From assembly GCA_023250815.1 (NCBI GenBank), contig JAHEZZ010000004.1, positions 1-38,365 on the forward strand: a DNA stretch of 38,365 bases, given 5' to 3'. Shown one piece after another: positions 1-8,969 of the stretch (positions are counted from its first letter, which is position 1; every line of letters starts with the position of its first letter). A program made the translations under genes and the position numbers. Source of the DNA: Bdellovibrionales bacterium. Its GTDB lineage: Bacteria; Bdellovibrionota; Bacteriovoracia; Bacteriovoracales; Bacteriovoracaceae. A model generated the notes under the pieces. The model was not told where the DNA came from, ran no database searches, and saw nothing but the letters and a program-made list of their open reading frames with translations.

Positions 1-78
1 TTATTGTTTTTGATCTTCCCATTATTTTTGGGAAAAAAAGCTTTAAAGAATTTGTCACTTTTTCGAATGTCGAAATAA
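1..78 (+). CDS. C-terminal fragment of a possible membrane protein (...LLFLIFPLFLGKKALKNLSLFRMSK*)
   Basis: Frame +1 is open from the window edge to TAA at 76-78, followed closely by the next CDS; hydrophobic composition. Not in the ORF track because truncated. Confidence 0.35.
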   Translation, partial: LLFLIFPLFLGKKALKNLSLFRMSK

Positions 79-86
79 ATGGAAAA

Positions 87-1346
87 ATGAAAATGATTTT
101 CTCTGGCGTTCTGCTTATCCCTCTACTTATTTTGCTCTCTTTAGTATCCCCCATCTTTTTTTCTCTTGAAGATATTAACGGTTATCTGGTTAATGAAAAT
201 ATTATTAAATACCACCATCTTAACCAAGATGAAGTTGCCAGTTTTGCTGGACGCATTCCAAATACCGATTTGGAATTTCACGGACATCTTTTTAACCCTC
301 AAAAAAAGGGTGATATGATTGAGGCCGCCCCTCTCATCTTTGCATCTTACTCTCCACAAATTTCCTCTTTGACATTATTTCAACAAGAAAAATCAAAGAT
401 ACTGCAAATTGATATTTCTAATGAGATTAAAATTCGTCCCATGCTCAATTTACTCGACAATGGAAACCCTCTTTTTCCCTTGATTATGCCTCAGGCAAAT
501 TATTTAACAACTGATGATAGTACCCTTTCAAATATTGAATCACAGACAGAGATTGTCGAAATAATTAAAGATTCATTCAGTTTAAGTTTAGAAAACTTTC
601 CCGAATATCTGATTAAATATGGGCCATTTGTTAGCGGAACATTGCAATTTAGAAGATCATTTTTAAAAATGTTAGGAGTCGCCAGGCCATCTGAAATTAG
701 TCTTTCTAAAGTTGCAGGGTTGGATTATATTTCTGTTATTAGGCCAGAGAGTAACGAGCAAACTAAAAAATATTACATCAATTTAGATTTTTCTGCCGAA
801 TCCACCTATCATATTATTTTTTCTTATAATGACAGCGATCAAATTTGGGCCAATAATATGATCTCAAAGTTTCTAAGGACTATTAAAAATTCCAGGAATA
901 AAAAGAAAAGCGGCCAAGAAAAATCAATATTAGAAAAAGAATTTGATTTTATGTCTCAAATTTATTCACTCTCTGAGGCAAAAAATATAAAAACACTGAT
1001 CGCTGGTTTTATCACCAAGGAAGATGAAACGTGGTGGATTTCAAAACTCAAACTTGAGGCACTTGAAGTGCTCAAGATAAAGAATAAAACAGTTCTCCAA
1101 GTTTATTTGAACAAATTAAAAACAATGGCCAATAAGGCAGAAGTATTCACTCATATCGATCTCACCAAATGGGATAACGGCAAGATAAAGAGCAATACTC
1201 CCGATGAAGATAACGAGAAAGTAAAACACCAAATTGAATTGATTAAACAATTAATCAACAAAATGAATGAAATTTATCAGGCCACTCAAAATCAAAACTT
1301 ATCTTATTTTGACTCTCAATCTTCTATGGCCAAAGATCACAAATAA
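87..1346 (+). CDS. Hypothetical protein with N-terminal membrane/signal segment
   Basis: 419 aa ORF, hydrophobic N-terminus, 15 nt before tgt; no family recognised. Confidence 0.75.
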   Translation: MKMIFSGVLLIPLLILLSLVSPIFFSLEDINGYLVNENIIKYHHLNQDEVASFAGRIPNTDLEFHGHLFNPQKKGDMIEAAPLIFASYSPQISSLTLFQQEKSKILQIDISNEIKIRPMLNLLDNGNPLFPLIMPQANYLTTDDSTLSNIESQTEIVEIIKDSFSLSLENFPEYLIKYGPFVSGTLQFRRSFLKMLGVARPSEISLSKVAGLDYISVIRPESNEQTKKYYINLDFSAESTYHIIFSYNDSDQIWANNMISKFLRTIKNSRNKKKSGQEKSILEKEFDFMSQIYSLSEAKNIKTLIAGFITKEDETWWISKLKLEALEVLKIKNKTVLQVYLNKLKTMANKAEVFTHIDLTKWDNGKIKSNTPDEDNEKVKHQIELIKQLINKMNEIYQATQNQNLSYFDSQSSMAKDHK

Positions 1347-1361
1347 TGTCATGAGAGTGAA

Positions 1362-2528
1362 ATGAGCGATATAAGCAACAAAGTTAAAGAATATTTTAGT
1401 TTTAAATTACTACACAAAGATATTAATTGTGGCGCCAGAGCAGGTATAATCACAACACCTCATGGTGAAATCCCCACTCCCGTTTTTATGCCGGTAGGTA
1501 CTCACGGGGCAATAAAGGCAATGCCACCCTCCTTTCTTTATCAGATGGATACTAAAATTATTCTTGCGAACACTTACCATTTACACTTAAGCCCTGGCCC
1601 TGAACTTATTCAAAAGGCCGGTGGCATCCACAAATTTATGGGTTGGCAAGGCCCTATTTTAACTGATTCAGGTGGCTTTCAAGTCTTTTCATTACAAAGA
1701 AAAAGTATCAAAGAAGAAGGCGCAGAATTTAAAGATTTAGAAGGCAAAACAATTTTGCTTTCCCCCGAGACTTCTATTAGTACCCAACAAAAATTGGGCA
1801 GCGACATTATGATGGCCTTTGATGAATGCATTCCCTATCCCGCCACTCGTGATTATGTTGAAAAATCTATAGCTCGAACCCATCGATGGCTTAGGCGCTG
1901 TATCGAAAGCTGGAAAAATGAAAAACAGGCCCTTTTTGGAATTATTCAGGGTTCAACCTTTGATGATTTAAGAACAAAATGTGTAGAAGAAGTTTGCTCT
2001 CTTGATCTTCCAGGTTACGCCATTGGTGGAGTTTCGGTTGGCGAAGGCCATGAGTTAATGAAAAAGATTGTAACCTTTACGGCACCTCAAATGCCTACTG
2101 AAAAACCTCGCTATGTCATGGGAGTTGGCACCCCTCAAGATCTCTTAATGATCTGGGAAAATGGCATTGATATGAGCGACTGTATTATTCCCACCAAATA
2201 TGCAAGGGGCGGAACACTTTTTACTTCTCGTGGAAAAATTCGCATCAGGCACCGCAATTACCGCCGAGATTTTTATCCGGTTGATACGAGCTGCGTTTGC
2301 TATACCTGCCAAAATTTTACTCGCTCTTACCTTAAGCACCTTTTTGATTCTAATGAAATTTTAGGACAAATATTAACAACCATCCACAATATTGCTTACT
2401 ATAAAAAGCTGGCAGAAAAGGCACGTGAAGCGATTTTAGAAAATCGCTACCTTGAATTTAAGGCCGAAGTTTCAAAATATTATCCCGTAGATGAAGAAAC
2501 CTCTCAGGAAGATTTAAATAGCGATTAA
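1362..2528 (+). CDS. tgt: Queuine tRNA-ribosyltransferase
   Basis: TGT motifs MPVGTHGAIKAM, ANTYHLHLSPG, LTDSGGFQVFSL, FGIIQG, GGVSVGE, zinc motif CVCYTC...H. Confidence 0.97.
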   Translation: MSDISNKVKEYFSFKLLHKDINCGARAGIITTPHGEIPTPVFMPVGTHGAIKAMPPSFLYQMDTKIILANTYHLHLSPGPELIQKAGGIHKFMGWQGPILTDSGGFQVFSLQRKSIKEEGAEFKDLEGKTILLSPETSISTQQKLGSDIMMAFDECIPYPATRDYVEKSIARTHRWLRRCIESWKNEKQALFGIIQGSTFDDLRTKCVEEVCSLDLPGYAIGGVSVGEGHELMKKIVTFTAPQMPTEKPRYVMGVGTPQDLLMIWENGIDMSDCIIPTKYARGGTLFTSRGKIRIRHRNYRRDFYPVDTSCVCYTCQNFTRSYLKHLFDSNEILGQILTTIHNIAYYKKLAEKAREAILENRYLEFKAEVSKYYPVDEETSQEDLNSD

Positions 2529-3661
2529 TTTTCAATTAAATGAGAAATCAAATCTGTCAGTTTTTTGAGATCAGAAATTGTAATATTGTGAAATAGAGAA
2601 ATTCGAAATTGATTCTTGCCCAGTTTTCGGTAAGCATCAATACCGTAGGCCACTTTTTCTTTTTCAAAAAGCTCAATCATTGTGCCAACATCATATTTCT
2701 CATCCACATTAATTGTAGCAACCGCAACCGAACGAAATTTTTCATCCTTAACGTAAGGGGAAAGATACTCTTTGGATTCTGCCCAAGAGTAAATATGACG
2801 GGCCTTCTCTTTGGCCATTTCTTGTACTTTTTTATAACCCAAATTATTCATCAGTTTAATTTGTTCATTTAATAAAAAAATTGTAGTGAGCGCTGGAGTA
2901 TTGTAAGTTTGATTTTGTTCACCATTTACAATCGCTTGTTTAAAACTCAACATTTCAGGAATATAACGACTTTTATCCTCGGCAATTTTGAGCGCTCGAG
3001 CACGGGCCTTAGGAGACAATAGGGCAATCCATAAACCACCATCCGAAGCGAAAACTTTTTGCGGTGAAAAGAAATAAAAATCAACAGCAGAAAGATCGCA
3101 AGGACATTGGCCAGCACCACTTGTCGCATCAACGCACAAGATGGCCTGTGAATGCACCTTAGGCAGTTCAGACATTTGCACACCGGTGGAGGTTTCATTG
3201 AGAGTCACACAAATAACATCAGAACTTAAAACATCGTACCCATTGTTCCCTTCACCCACGCCCTTTTTTATTTGTTCAGAACTAATCCATTTTACTGCTT
3301 GTGAAGACTGGAACCATTTTTCAGAAAACTCTCCACAGGTAAAATGAGTCACTTTTTTTTCCACCAGTCCCAAGGCCACCATATCAAAAACTAAAGTTGC
3401 CCCTCCATTGCCCAATATCACTGAGTAATCTTCGGGTGCATTAAAATATTTTTTAAGTCCCTCTTGTATTTCTTTTACTCTATTTCTGACCGCCAGTTTG
3501 CGATGACTGGTACCCAAATATTGATGGCCTGTTTTTAAAAGATTCTCTACATGTAAAATAGGGATTAAGGATGGCCCACAACCAAATCTAGGATCGCTGG
3601 GTTTTAAATGATCGGGAATCTTTGCCCCTTCAAAAACTTTTGCTCTTATTTCTCCGTTCAT
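2525..3661 (-). CDS. serC: Phosphoserine aminotransferase (resembles mycobacterial-type SerC)
   Basis: 378 aa; FGCGPSLI...LGTSHRK...ILGNGGATLVFD, DATSGAGQ, FFSPQKVFASDGGLW (PLP lysine region). Confidence 0.88.
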   Translation of the reverse strand: MNGEIRAKVFEGAKIPDHLKPSDPRFGCGPSLIPILHVENLLKTGHQYLGTSHRKLAVRNRVKEIQEGLKKYFNAPEDYSVILGNGGATLVFDMVALGLVEKKVTHFTCGEFSEKWFQSSQAVKWISSEQIKKGVGEGNNGYDVLSSDVICVTLNETSTGVQMSELPKVHSQAILCVDATSGAGQCPCDLSAVDFYFFSPQKVFASDGGLWIALLSPKARARALKIAEDKSRYIPEMLSFKQAIVNGEQNQTYNTPALTTIFLLNEQIKLMNNLGYKKVQEMAKEKARHIYSWAESKEYLSPYVKDEKFRSVAVATINVDEKYDVGTMIELFEKEKVAYGIDAYRKLGKNQFRISLFHNITISDLKKLTDLISHLIEN

Positions 3662-3710
3662 TAAAACCTCATTATATCTTCATTTCAAAGGGTACAAAAA
3701 TCAATTCAAC

Positions 3711-3727
3711 GGCAATATACTATTGCC
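3711..3727. promoter_or_regulatory. Perfect palindrome GGCAATA-TAC-TATTGCC in the divergent serC / beta-barrel intergenic region
   Basis: 7 bp perfect arms, 3 nt spacer, read directly. Confidence 0.5.
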
Positions 3728-3777
3728 ATCATCTTATAAAATGAAGAAAATAATGTTCTCCAATTTAATGAGGATCT

Positions 3778-4494
3778 ATGTTTAAACCCTTATCTCCGTT
3801 ATTTTTTTTCAGCATTGTCACACTCATGATGCTTGCTGCTTTTTCTGGTCACGCTCAAGAATCTGCGACCGAGGGCGGTTTTAAATTGGACGAAAATATC
3901 GGCGCTCCCCCAATTGACAGCACCACTAAAAATCAAAAAACAGAAGCTCCTTTGGACACAATAAAAAGAAGGCCGGAACTGGGAATTGGGGCAGGTACGA
4001 TGACTCAATCTTTTCGAAAAGTTCAAATCAATTCAAGTGGCAACAAAAATAATTTTACCTTTGCTCCTTATTTTTCTCTGTCCCTAAAATTTCCTTTATC
4101 AGAACGTTTTTCATTACTGCCTTCAGGTGGCATAACTTTTCCACAAACAGGAAGGGATGAAAATATTACAAAATTAACCTATTATCTATTGGGCGAAGGT
4201 GCCCTTCAGTTTAATGACTTTACCATTAAAGGCGGCACTGGTTTCTCAATGAATTATTATAAAGGCAAAGGCGGAGAAGCTCTGCTAAATAATGGCAATG
4301 GGGTCACAAGTTTTACAGTACCCAGTGGTTCATCTACCACAAGAAATATCATTTTATCTTTAGGTGCAGAATATCGCTTTATTGCAAAGTGGGCGGCACA
4401 GTTGCAAACTATCATTTTAAACCCCCACACCAGTCAGTCACGAGCAGTGACCTATACATTATCGGCGGTATTTTTTGTAGCACTTGGAGAATAA
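3778..4494 (+). CDS. Predicted outer-membrane beta-barrel protein
   Basis: Signal peptide (MFKPLSPLFFFSIVTLMMLAAFSGHAQ), alternating strand pattern, RBS gagg. Confidence 0.7.
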   Translation: MFKPLSPLFFFSIVTLMMLAAFSGHAQESATEGGFKLDENIGAPPIDSTTKNQKTEAPLDTIKRRPELGIGAGTMTQSFRKVQINSSGNKNNFTFAPYFSLSLKFPLSERFSLLPSGGITFPQTGRDENITKLTYYLLGEGALQFNDFTIKGGTGFSMNYYKGKGGEALLNNGNGVTSFTVPSGSSTTRNIILSLGAEYRFIAKWAAQLQTIILNPHTSQSRAVTYTLSAVFFVALGE

Positions 4495-4515
4495 CCCTTA
4501 ACGGGCGGAGAATTT

Positions 4516-5400
4516 ATGAAAAAAATTTGCTTAACTTTTTTTTGTCTCATGTTTATCAATAACTCATATGCCTTTACGCTAAGTAATTCGGCCGCTGCCG
4601 CCTTCGCTGGAGATCGTGTCACAATTGATGTGGCCTCTCATAATTGCTCTAATATTGGCATGAGCAATCAACAGCTTCTTGATGCCGCAAATGAAGCAGC
4701 TGAACAATATTGGAATGATGTTCCTACAAGTCGATTGAGATTAGCAAAAGGTGGCCTAAGATCGGTCAGCTCCCTTTTTCAAACGGATGTCATCTGTGTC
4801 AGTGGAACAGACTGTACTCCAACTCCTGCCCTTGTCGTGAGCAGCGGAATTCTTATTAGCTGTAATAATAATTCTGGCAATTTTTCATCAGGCGGTGTGC
4901 TTTCTGTCACGGTACCAAATAGTATCACTGGACGAATAATCAATGGCGCCTTAATACTAATTAATGACCGTTCAGATAATCAATTCCAAAATAAATCCCA
5001 TGCCGAGCAAGTATCAATTTTGGCCCATGAAATAGGACACGCAATAGGCCTAGGCCACAGTGCAGTTGAAGATTCGCTCATGTACTACCGAAGTATCTCC
5101 ACACGCAGAGCTTTAGGCCAAGATGATATTGATGGAGTGTCTTATCTCTACCCAACTGAGCAGCCTATTAAAGGTTGTGGTTCAATCGCTCTTATTGATT
5201 CATCTGATGAAAATGGTATTAACAACAATAAAAAAATATGGCATCAGCATGGCGCTAATAAAAAGAGAGAAGAAGTTTCCCCTTTCCCACAAAAAAATAC
5301 TGCAGCCATATTGGCCATCATGATCGGAATGGCCATTCCTTATTTACTAAGTAAATGTTTAAAAATTTCTAAAAAATATCTCAAATACAACTTTAATTAA
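4516..5400 (+). CDS. Matrixin-family zinc metalloprotease with signal peptide and C-terminal hydrophobic segment
   Basis: HEIGHAIGLGHS (HExxHxxGxxH) plus Met-turn SLMYY; C-terminal AAILAIMIGMAIPYLL. Confidence 0.88.
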   Translation: MKKICLTFFCLMFINNSYAFTLSNSAAAAFAGDRVTIDVASHNCSNIGMSNQQLLDAANEAAEQYWNDVPTSRLRLAKGGLRSVSSLFQTDVICVSGTDCTPTPALVVSSGILISCNNNSGNFSSGGVLSVTVPNSITGRIINGALILINDRSDNQFQNKSHAEQVSILAHEIGHAIGLGHSAVEDSLMYYRSISTRRALGQDDIDGVSYLYPTEQPIKGCGSIALIDSSDENGINNNKKIWHQHGANKKREEVSPFPQKNTAAILAIMIGMAIPYLLSKCLKISKKYLKYNFN

Positions 5401-5407
5401 ATTTGCC

Positions 5408-5426
5408 TATACTGGGGATCAGTGTA
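5408..5426. repeat. TATACTGGGGATCAGTGTA, imperfect inverted repeat (copy 1 of a small palindrome family)
   Basis: Matches TATACTGGGATCAGTATA at 30739 apart from one inserted G and one substitution; 8 nt after the matrixin stop. Confidence 0.55.
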
Positions 5427-5585
5427 ATTGCTGAGAAGACACATAGATTTTTCGGGGCGTTTTATGAATTTGCCCTTCATCTCGAATTGGATCAGCTATG
5501 GCAATTTTCATCAAAAAAGCAGTAATAAAGAATATAATAATTTGAGTCAAACGAAAATCCATAAATCACCCTCAATCCCGCCGCT

Positions 5586-5684
5586 TATACTCCTCACGTT
5601 TGAGTTTTCCAATTTGGAAAACTCAATATTACGAGTGGTATGCCCGGACAGTTTACTTGAAAAGTAAACTGGTAGAGGTATAAC
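5586..5684 (+). repeat. Dispersed two-hairpin element, copy A
   Basis: TATACTCCTCACG-TTGAGTTTTCC/GGAAAACTCAA (11 bp stem)-TATTACGAGTGGTATGCC-CAGTTTACTT-GAA-AAGTAAACTG (10 bp stem)-GTAGAGGTATAAC. Confidence 0.85.
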
Positions 5685-5720
5685 GGAGACAGTTTAAATT
5701 TTCTTTAGTACAATCTGTGT

Positions 5721-7481
5721 ATGAATGAAGAGAATTTAAATCGCCCTTTTCGCCTCTCAAAAGAGCAAATCAAAGACAACATAACTAAGGCCACGCTTTT
5801 TTTAAGAAATCAAAAAATAGATGCTCTTTATATTACCAGTAATGATCTGTATTTAAACGAGTATACCCCCCTGGAAGAATGCCACCGTTATTATTTCAGC
5901 GGGTTTACTGGATCAGTTGCCGATTTATTAATTTTAAGTACCGGCAAAGTGCTTTTATTTGTCGACGGAAGATACCATCAGCAAGCAGATTTAGAAACAG
6001 ACCCAAATAAGGTAGAAGTTTTTAAATGCCCATATGGAGTCTCTCCCTACAACGCTCTTAAAAATCAGATAAAAGATCACAAAATAAAAAAACTGGGGAT
6101 TGAAGGCCAGCGAACACCCTTTAACTCTGCTCTTGATATCGAAAGTATTTGCTCGGTTATTTCCATTGATGAAAATCAATTTGCCCAAGTTATTGCTTTT
6201 CAAAGCGCTCCATGCTTAGGGGAGGCCTATCTCTTGTCAAAAGAGATTACTGGGGAAGATCTAAAAAATAAATTATCTAGGGCAACTCAAAACTGTGAAA
6301 ATCTTTTTCTTACTGCTTTAGATAGTATCGCTTGGCTGACAAATGCTCGAGGTTACCAACTTCCCTACCAAAGCACTTATCGTACCAAAGCATTAGCAAC
6401 AACAAATAAAATATTTCTTTTTATGCCGAAGGAAACATTAATTCATTCCTCACTTCAAAATCATCCTCAAATAAATATTGTAAGAACAAAATACCATCAA
6501 CTGGCCCAAGAAATTAAAAAACTTCAAGAGCAAAAACTGATACAGGGCGATTCTATTTCTTGCGAATTTGATCGAATTACCGCTAGCGATTACCAATCTT
6601 TAGCAGACACCTTTAGAAAAGAAAATGTCATTGATTTGCCTAAAGGTATTTTACCCTTACACGCTTTTAAAAATAATATTGAAATAGGCCAAATGGAAAT
6701 TTCATTTAAAAATGCTGACCAGGCAATCTTTAACACCATAAAATGGGTCAAAGAAAATATTAATTCTGAGGTGCAAATAAGTGAGCTTGAATATTACCAT
6801 AAGGCGAATGCCTACTACCTTGAAACTGGCCGTAAAGCTCAGAGTTTTAAAACTATTGCGGCAGTAGGGCCAAACTCTTCTATCATTCATTTTAATTCTC
6901 CCTCCTCAGATGTCATAATAAAAAAAAATGAATTAATACTTCTTGATTCCGGTGCTTTTTATGAATGTGGATTAGCAACAGATTGCACGCGTACATTTTT
7001 ATCTGGAGGCGAGGCCACAAGTTTACAAAAAAAAATTTACACTTTAGTTTTAAAATCCCTTCTGAGCGTTCAAAATGCTATTTTCCCTGAAGGATCTACT
7101 GGATCATTTATTGATGGAGTTGCTCGTATGCCAATGCTTCTTCATGGCCATAACTATGCTCATGGGACAGGCCACGGCGTAGGAATAAATGTTCATGAAG
7201 GAATGTATTCAGTGGTACCAACTTCAAATACTCCTCTCTATGCGGGGCTAGTTGGCTCTCTCGAGCCTGGTATTTATCTTCCCGGAATTGGTGGTGTTCG
7301 CCTGGAAAATATTTGTGTAGTAGAAAAACACACAACGTTTGCAGGCATGCTGAGATTTAGACCCTTGAGTTTTGTCGGATTTGACCCTGCACTAATTGAT
7401 AAAGACCTAATGAACAACGATGAAATTCGCTGGCTCGAAAATTATCAAATAGAATGCAAAGAAAGAGGTACTGCTCGTTAA
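5721..7481 (+). CDS. Xaa-Pro aminopeptidase (aminopeptidase P, M24B)
   Basis: M24 motifs LLDSGAFYECGLATDCTRTF, HGTGHGVGINVHEG, SLEPGIYLPGIGGVRLENICVV. Confidence 0.95.
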   Translation: MNEENLNRPFRLSKEQIKDNITKATLFLRNQKIDALYITSNDLYLNEYTPLEECHRYYFSGFTGSVADLLILSTGKVLLFVDGRYHQQADLETDPNKVEVFKCPYGVSPYNALKNQIKDHKIKKLGIEGQRTPFNSALDIESICSVISIDENQFAQVIAFQSAPCLGEAYLLSKEITGEDLKNKLSRATQNCENLFLTALDSIAWLTNARGYQLPYQSTYRTKALATTNKIFLFMPKETLIHSSLQNHPQINIVRTKYHQLAQEIKKLQEQKLIQGDSISCEFDRITASDYQSLADTFRKENVIDLPKGILPLHAFKNNIEIGQMEISFKNADQAIFNTIKWVKENINSEVQISELEYYHKANAYYLETGRKAQSFKTIAAVGPNSSIIHFNSPSSDVIIKKNELILLDSGAFYECGLATDCTRTFLSGGEATSLQKKIYTLVLKSLLSVQNAIFPEGSTGSFIDGVARMPMLLHGHNYAHGTGHGVGINVHEGMYSVVPTSNTPLYAGLVGSLEPGIYLPGIGGVRLENICVVEKHTTFAGMLRFRPLSFVGFDPALIDKDLMNNDEIRWLENYQIECKERGTAR

Positions 7482-8869
7482 TCTTTGGTAACTAAAGAAA
7501 TAAAATGCTCACCTCTCTCTTCATAATTTTTGTACAAATCAAATGAAGGAAAGGCAGGAGAAAAAAGAAGAGTCCCAGAAAATTTTTCTTTATCAACAAA
7601 GCTTATGACGTCATTTAAAATTCTGAATTTACGCAGATCGAATTTATCAAAGACCTGTTCTTCAACAAAATTAGCACACTCTCCAAAACATAAAATTTTT
7701 TGTACTTTGCCTTTGATCTGTTCTAAAAAATAATTCATCTCTTCACCTCGTCCTCGAGGACGGCCACCGAGTATCAGCCAAAGAGGCCTTCGCCCTCCAA
7801 TGACAGCATGAATGGCCGTTAATGTTGCATCCCAGTTAGTACTTTTAGCATCGTTAAAAATTGAATATTTTTTTGAGCAAGAAATTTTTTGAACACGATG
7901 CTTGACTCCCTCTACTAAGTTGATGGCACTCTGGATCCCTTTTTTAAAATGCGCTAATTCATTAGGAAGAAAACGCTCGACATACAATTCAGTGGCCTTA
8001 ATGGCAAAAAAAAGATTGAGAATATTATGCCCACCAATTAATTGAAACTTTGATAAATCATATTCTTTTTGTAAAATCTTTTTTAATTCATTAACTCGAG
8101 TTGTTTTAACCCCCCAAGTAGAAAAAGGCATATTTAAGGCCTTCTTACATAAAAAAGAATTATCCTCATCATAAATTAAAAAATCCTTCCATCCCATTTT
8201 ATTTGTAATATTCCATTTTGCCTGGCCATAAGTTTCAAGGCCTAAATATCTTTCCCCATGGTTCAGTGATAATTTTAAAACAAGGGCAATATCCGCCTTA
8301 AATTGATCAATTGATTCTAACTGAAAACTAGAAAGTTCTAGGATCAGACAATCATACTTCTCCTCACCTTGAGCATAATCACAAAGGGGGATCCCAATGT
8401 TTCCACCAACAAAAACTTTTTTCCCGCTGTGTTTAAAAAACTCAGAAATCAATGTCGTTGTCGTTGTTTTTCCGTTAGATCCAGTAATCGCAATAATAGG
8501 ATTGGCAACAAACCAAAAGGCCAATTCAATTTCAGACCAAATAGGCACTTTAAAAAGATGGGCCGTGTCCAATACTTTATGATTTCTTGGAATGCCCGGA
8601 CTCAAAATAATCAATGAACAAATGCTTAAAAAATGGGCCGTGTCACTGTCAACTTCGCTATGACAATTTTTTTTATCAATACATGCTAAAATAGAGTCCG
8701 TGGCCCAATCGTCAACTTTTCCGCTATTAACCACATGAATATTGTTTTTTAAATGGGGGTACTTGCTGCTTAAAAGTTTTAGTGCAGAAAGCCCTGAAAC
8801 ACCTGTCCCAAAAATGGCAACATTTTTATCAGTAGTGAGAAATGCCTCTAATCCATTTTTTGCCCGCAT
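7478..8869 (-). CDS. murD: UDP-N-acetylmuramoylalanine--D-glutamate ligase
   Basis: Mur ligase motifs AITGSNGKTTTTTLI, LELSSFQLESI, NDAKSTNWDATLTAI, LILGG. Confidence 0.95.
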   Translation of the reverse strand: MRAKNGLEAFLTTDKNVAIFGTGVSGLSALKLLSSKYPHLKNNIHVVNSGKVDDWATDSILACIDKKNCHSEVDSDTAHFLSICSLIILSPGIPRNHKVLDTAHLFKVPIWSEIELAFWFVANPIIAITGSNGKTTTTTLISEFFKHSGKKVFVGGNIGIPLCDYAQGEEKYDCLILELSSFQLESIDQFKADIALVLKLSLNHGERYLGLETYGQAKWNITNKMGWKDFLIYDEDNSFLCKKALNMPFSTWGVKTTRVNELKKILQKEYDLSKFQLIGGHNILNLFFAIKATELYVERFLPNELAHFKKGIQSAINLVEGVKHRVQKISCSKKYSIFNDAKSTNWDATLTAIHAVIGGRRPLWLILGGRPRGRGEEMNYFLEQIKGKVQKILCFGECANFVEEQVFDKFDLRKFRILNDVISFVDKEKFSGTLLFSPAFPSFDLYKNYEERGEHFISLVTKD

Positions 8870-8893
8870 GGCAAAACCCCATAAGACTTATTA

Positions 8894-8931
8894 TATACTG
8901 ATCCCAGTTGAGTTTTCAAGTATACCGGTAT
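8894..8931 (+). repeat. Degenerate/partial element (copy F): TATACTGATCCCAGTTGAGTTTTCAAGTATACCGGTA
   Basis: Shares TATACT...TTGAGTTTTC...GTATACC with the element family and TATACTGATCCCAG with the small palindrome family. Confidence 0.4.
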
Positions 8932-8969
8932 TTGATTTTGTCACAAAATGATACTTTAATAAAGGCCTT

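Noticed and set aside
5428-5667. 79 aa plus-strand ORF
   Set aside because: Runs through element copy A hairpins; no RBS or family, composition reflects the repeat.
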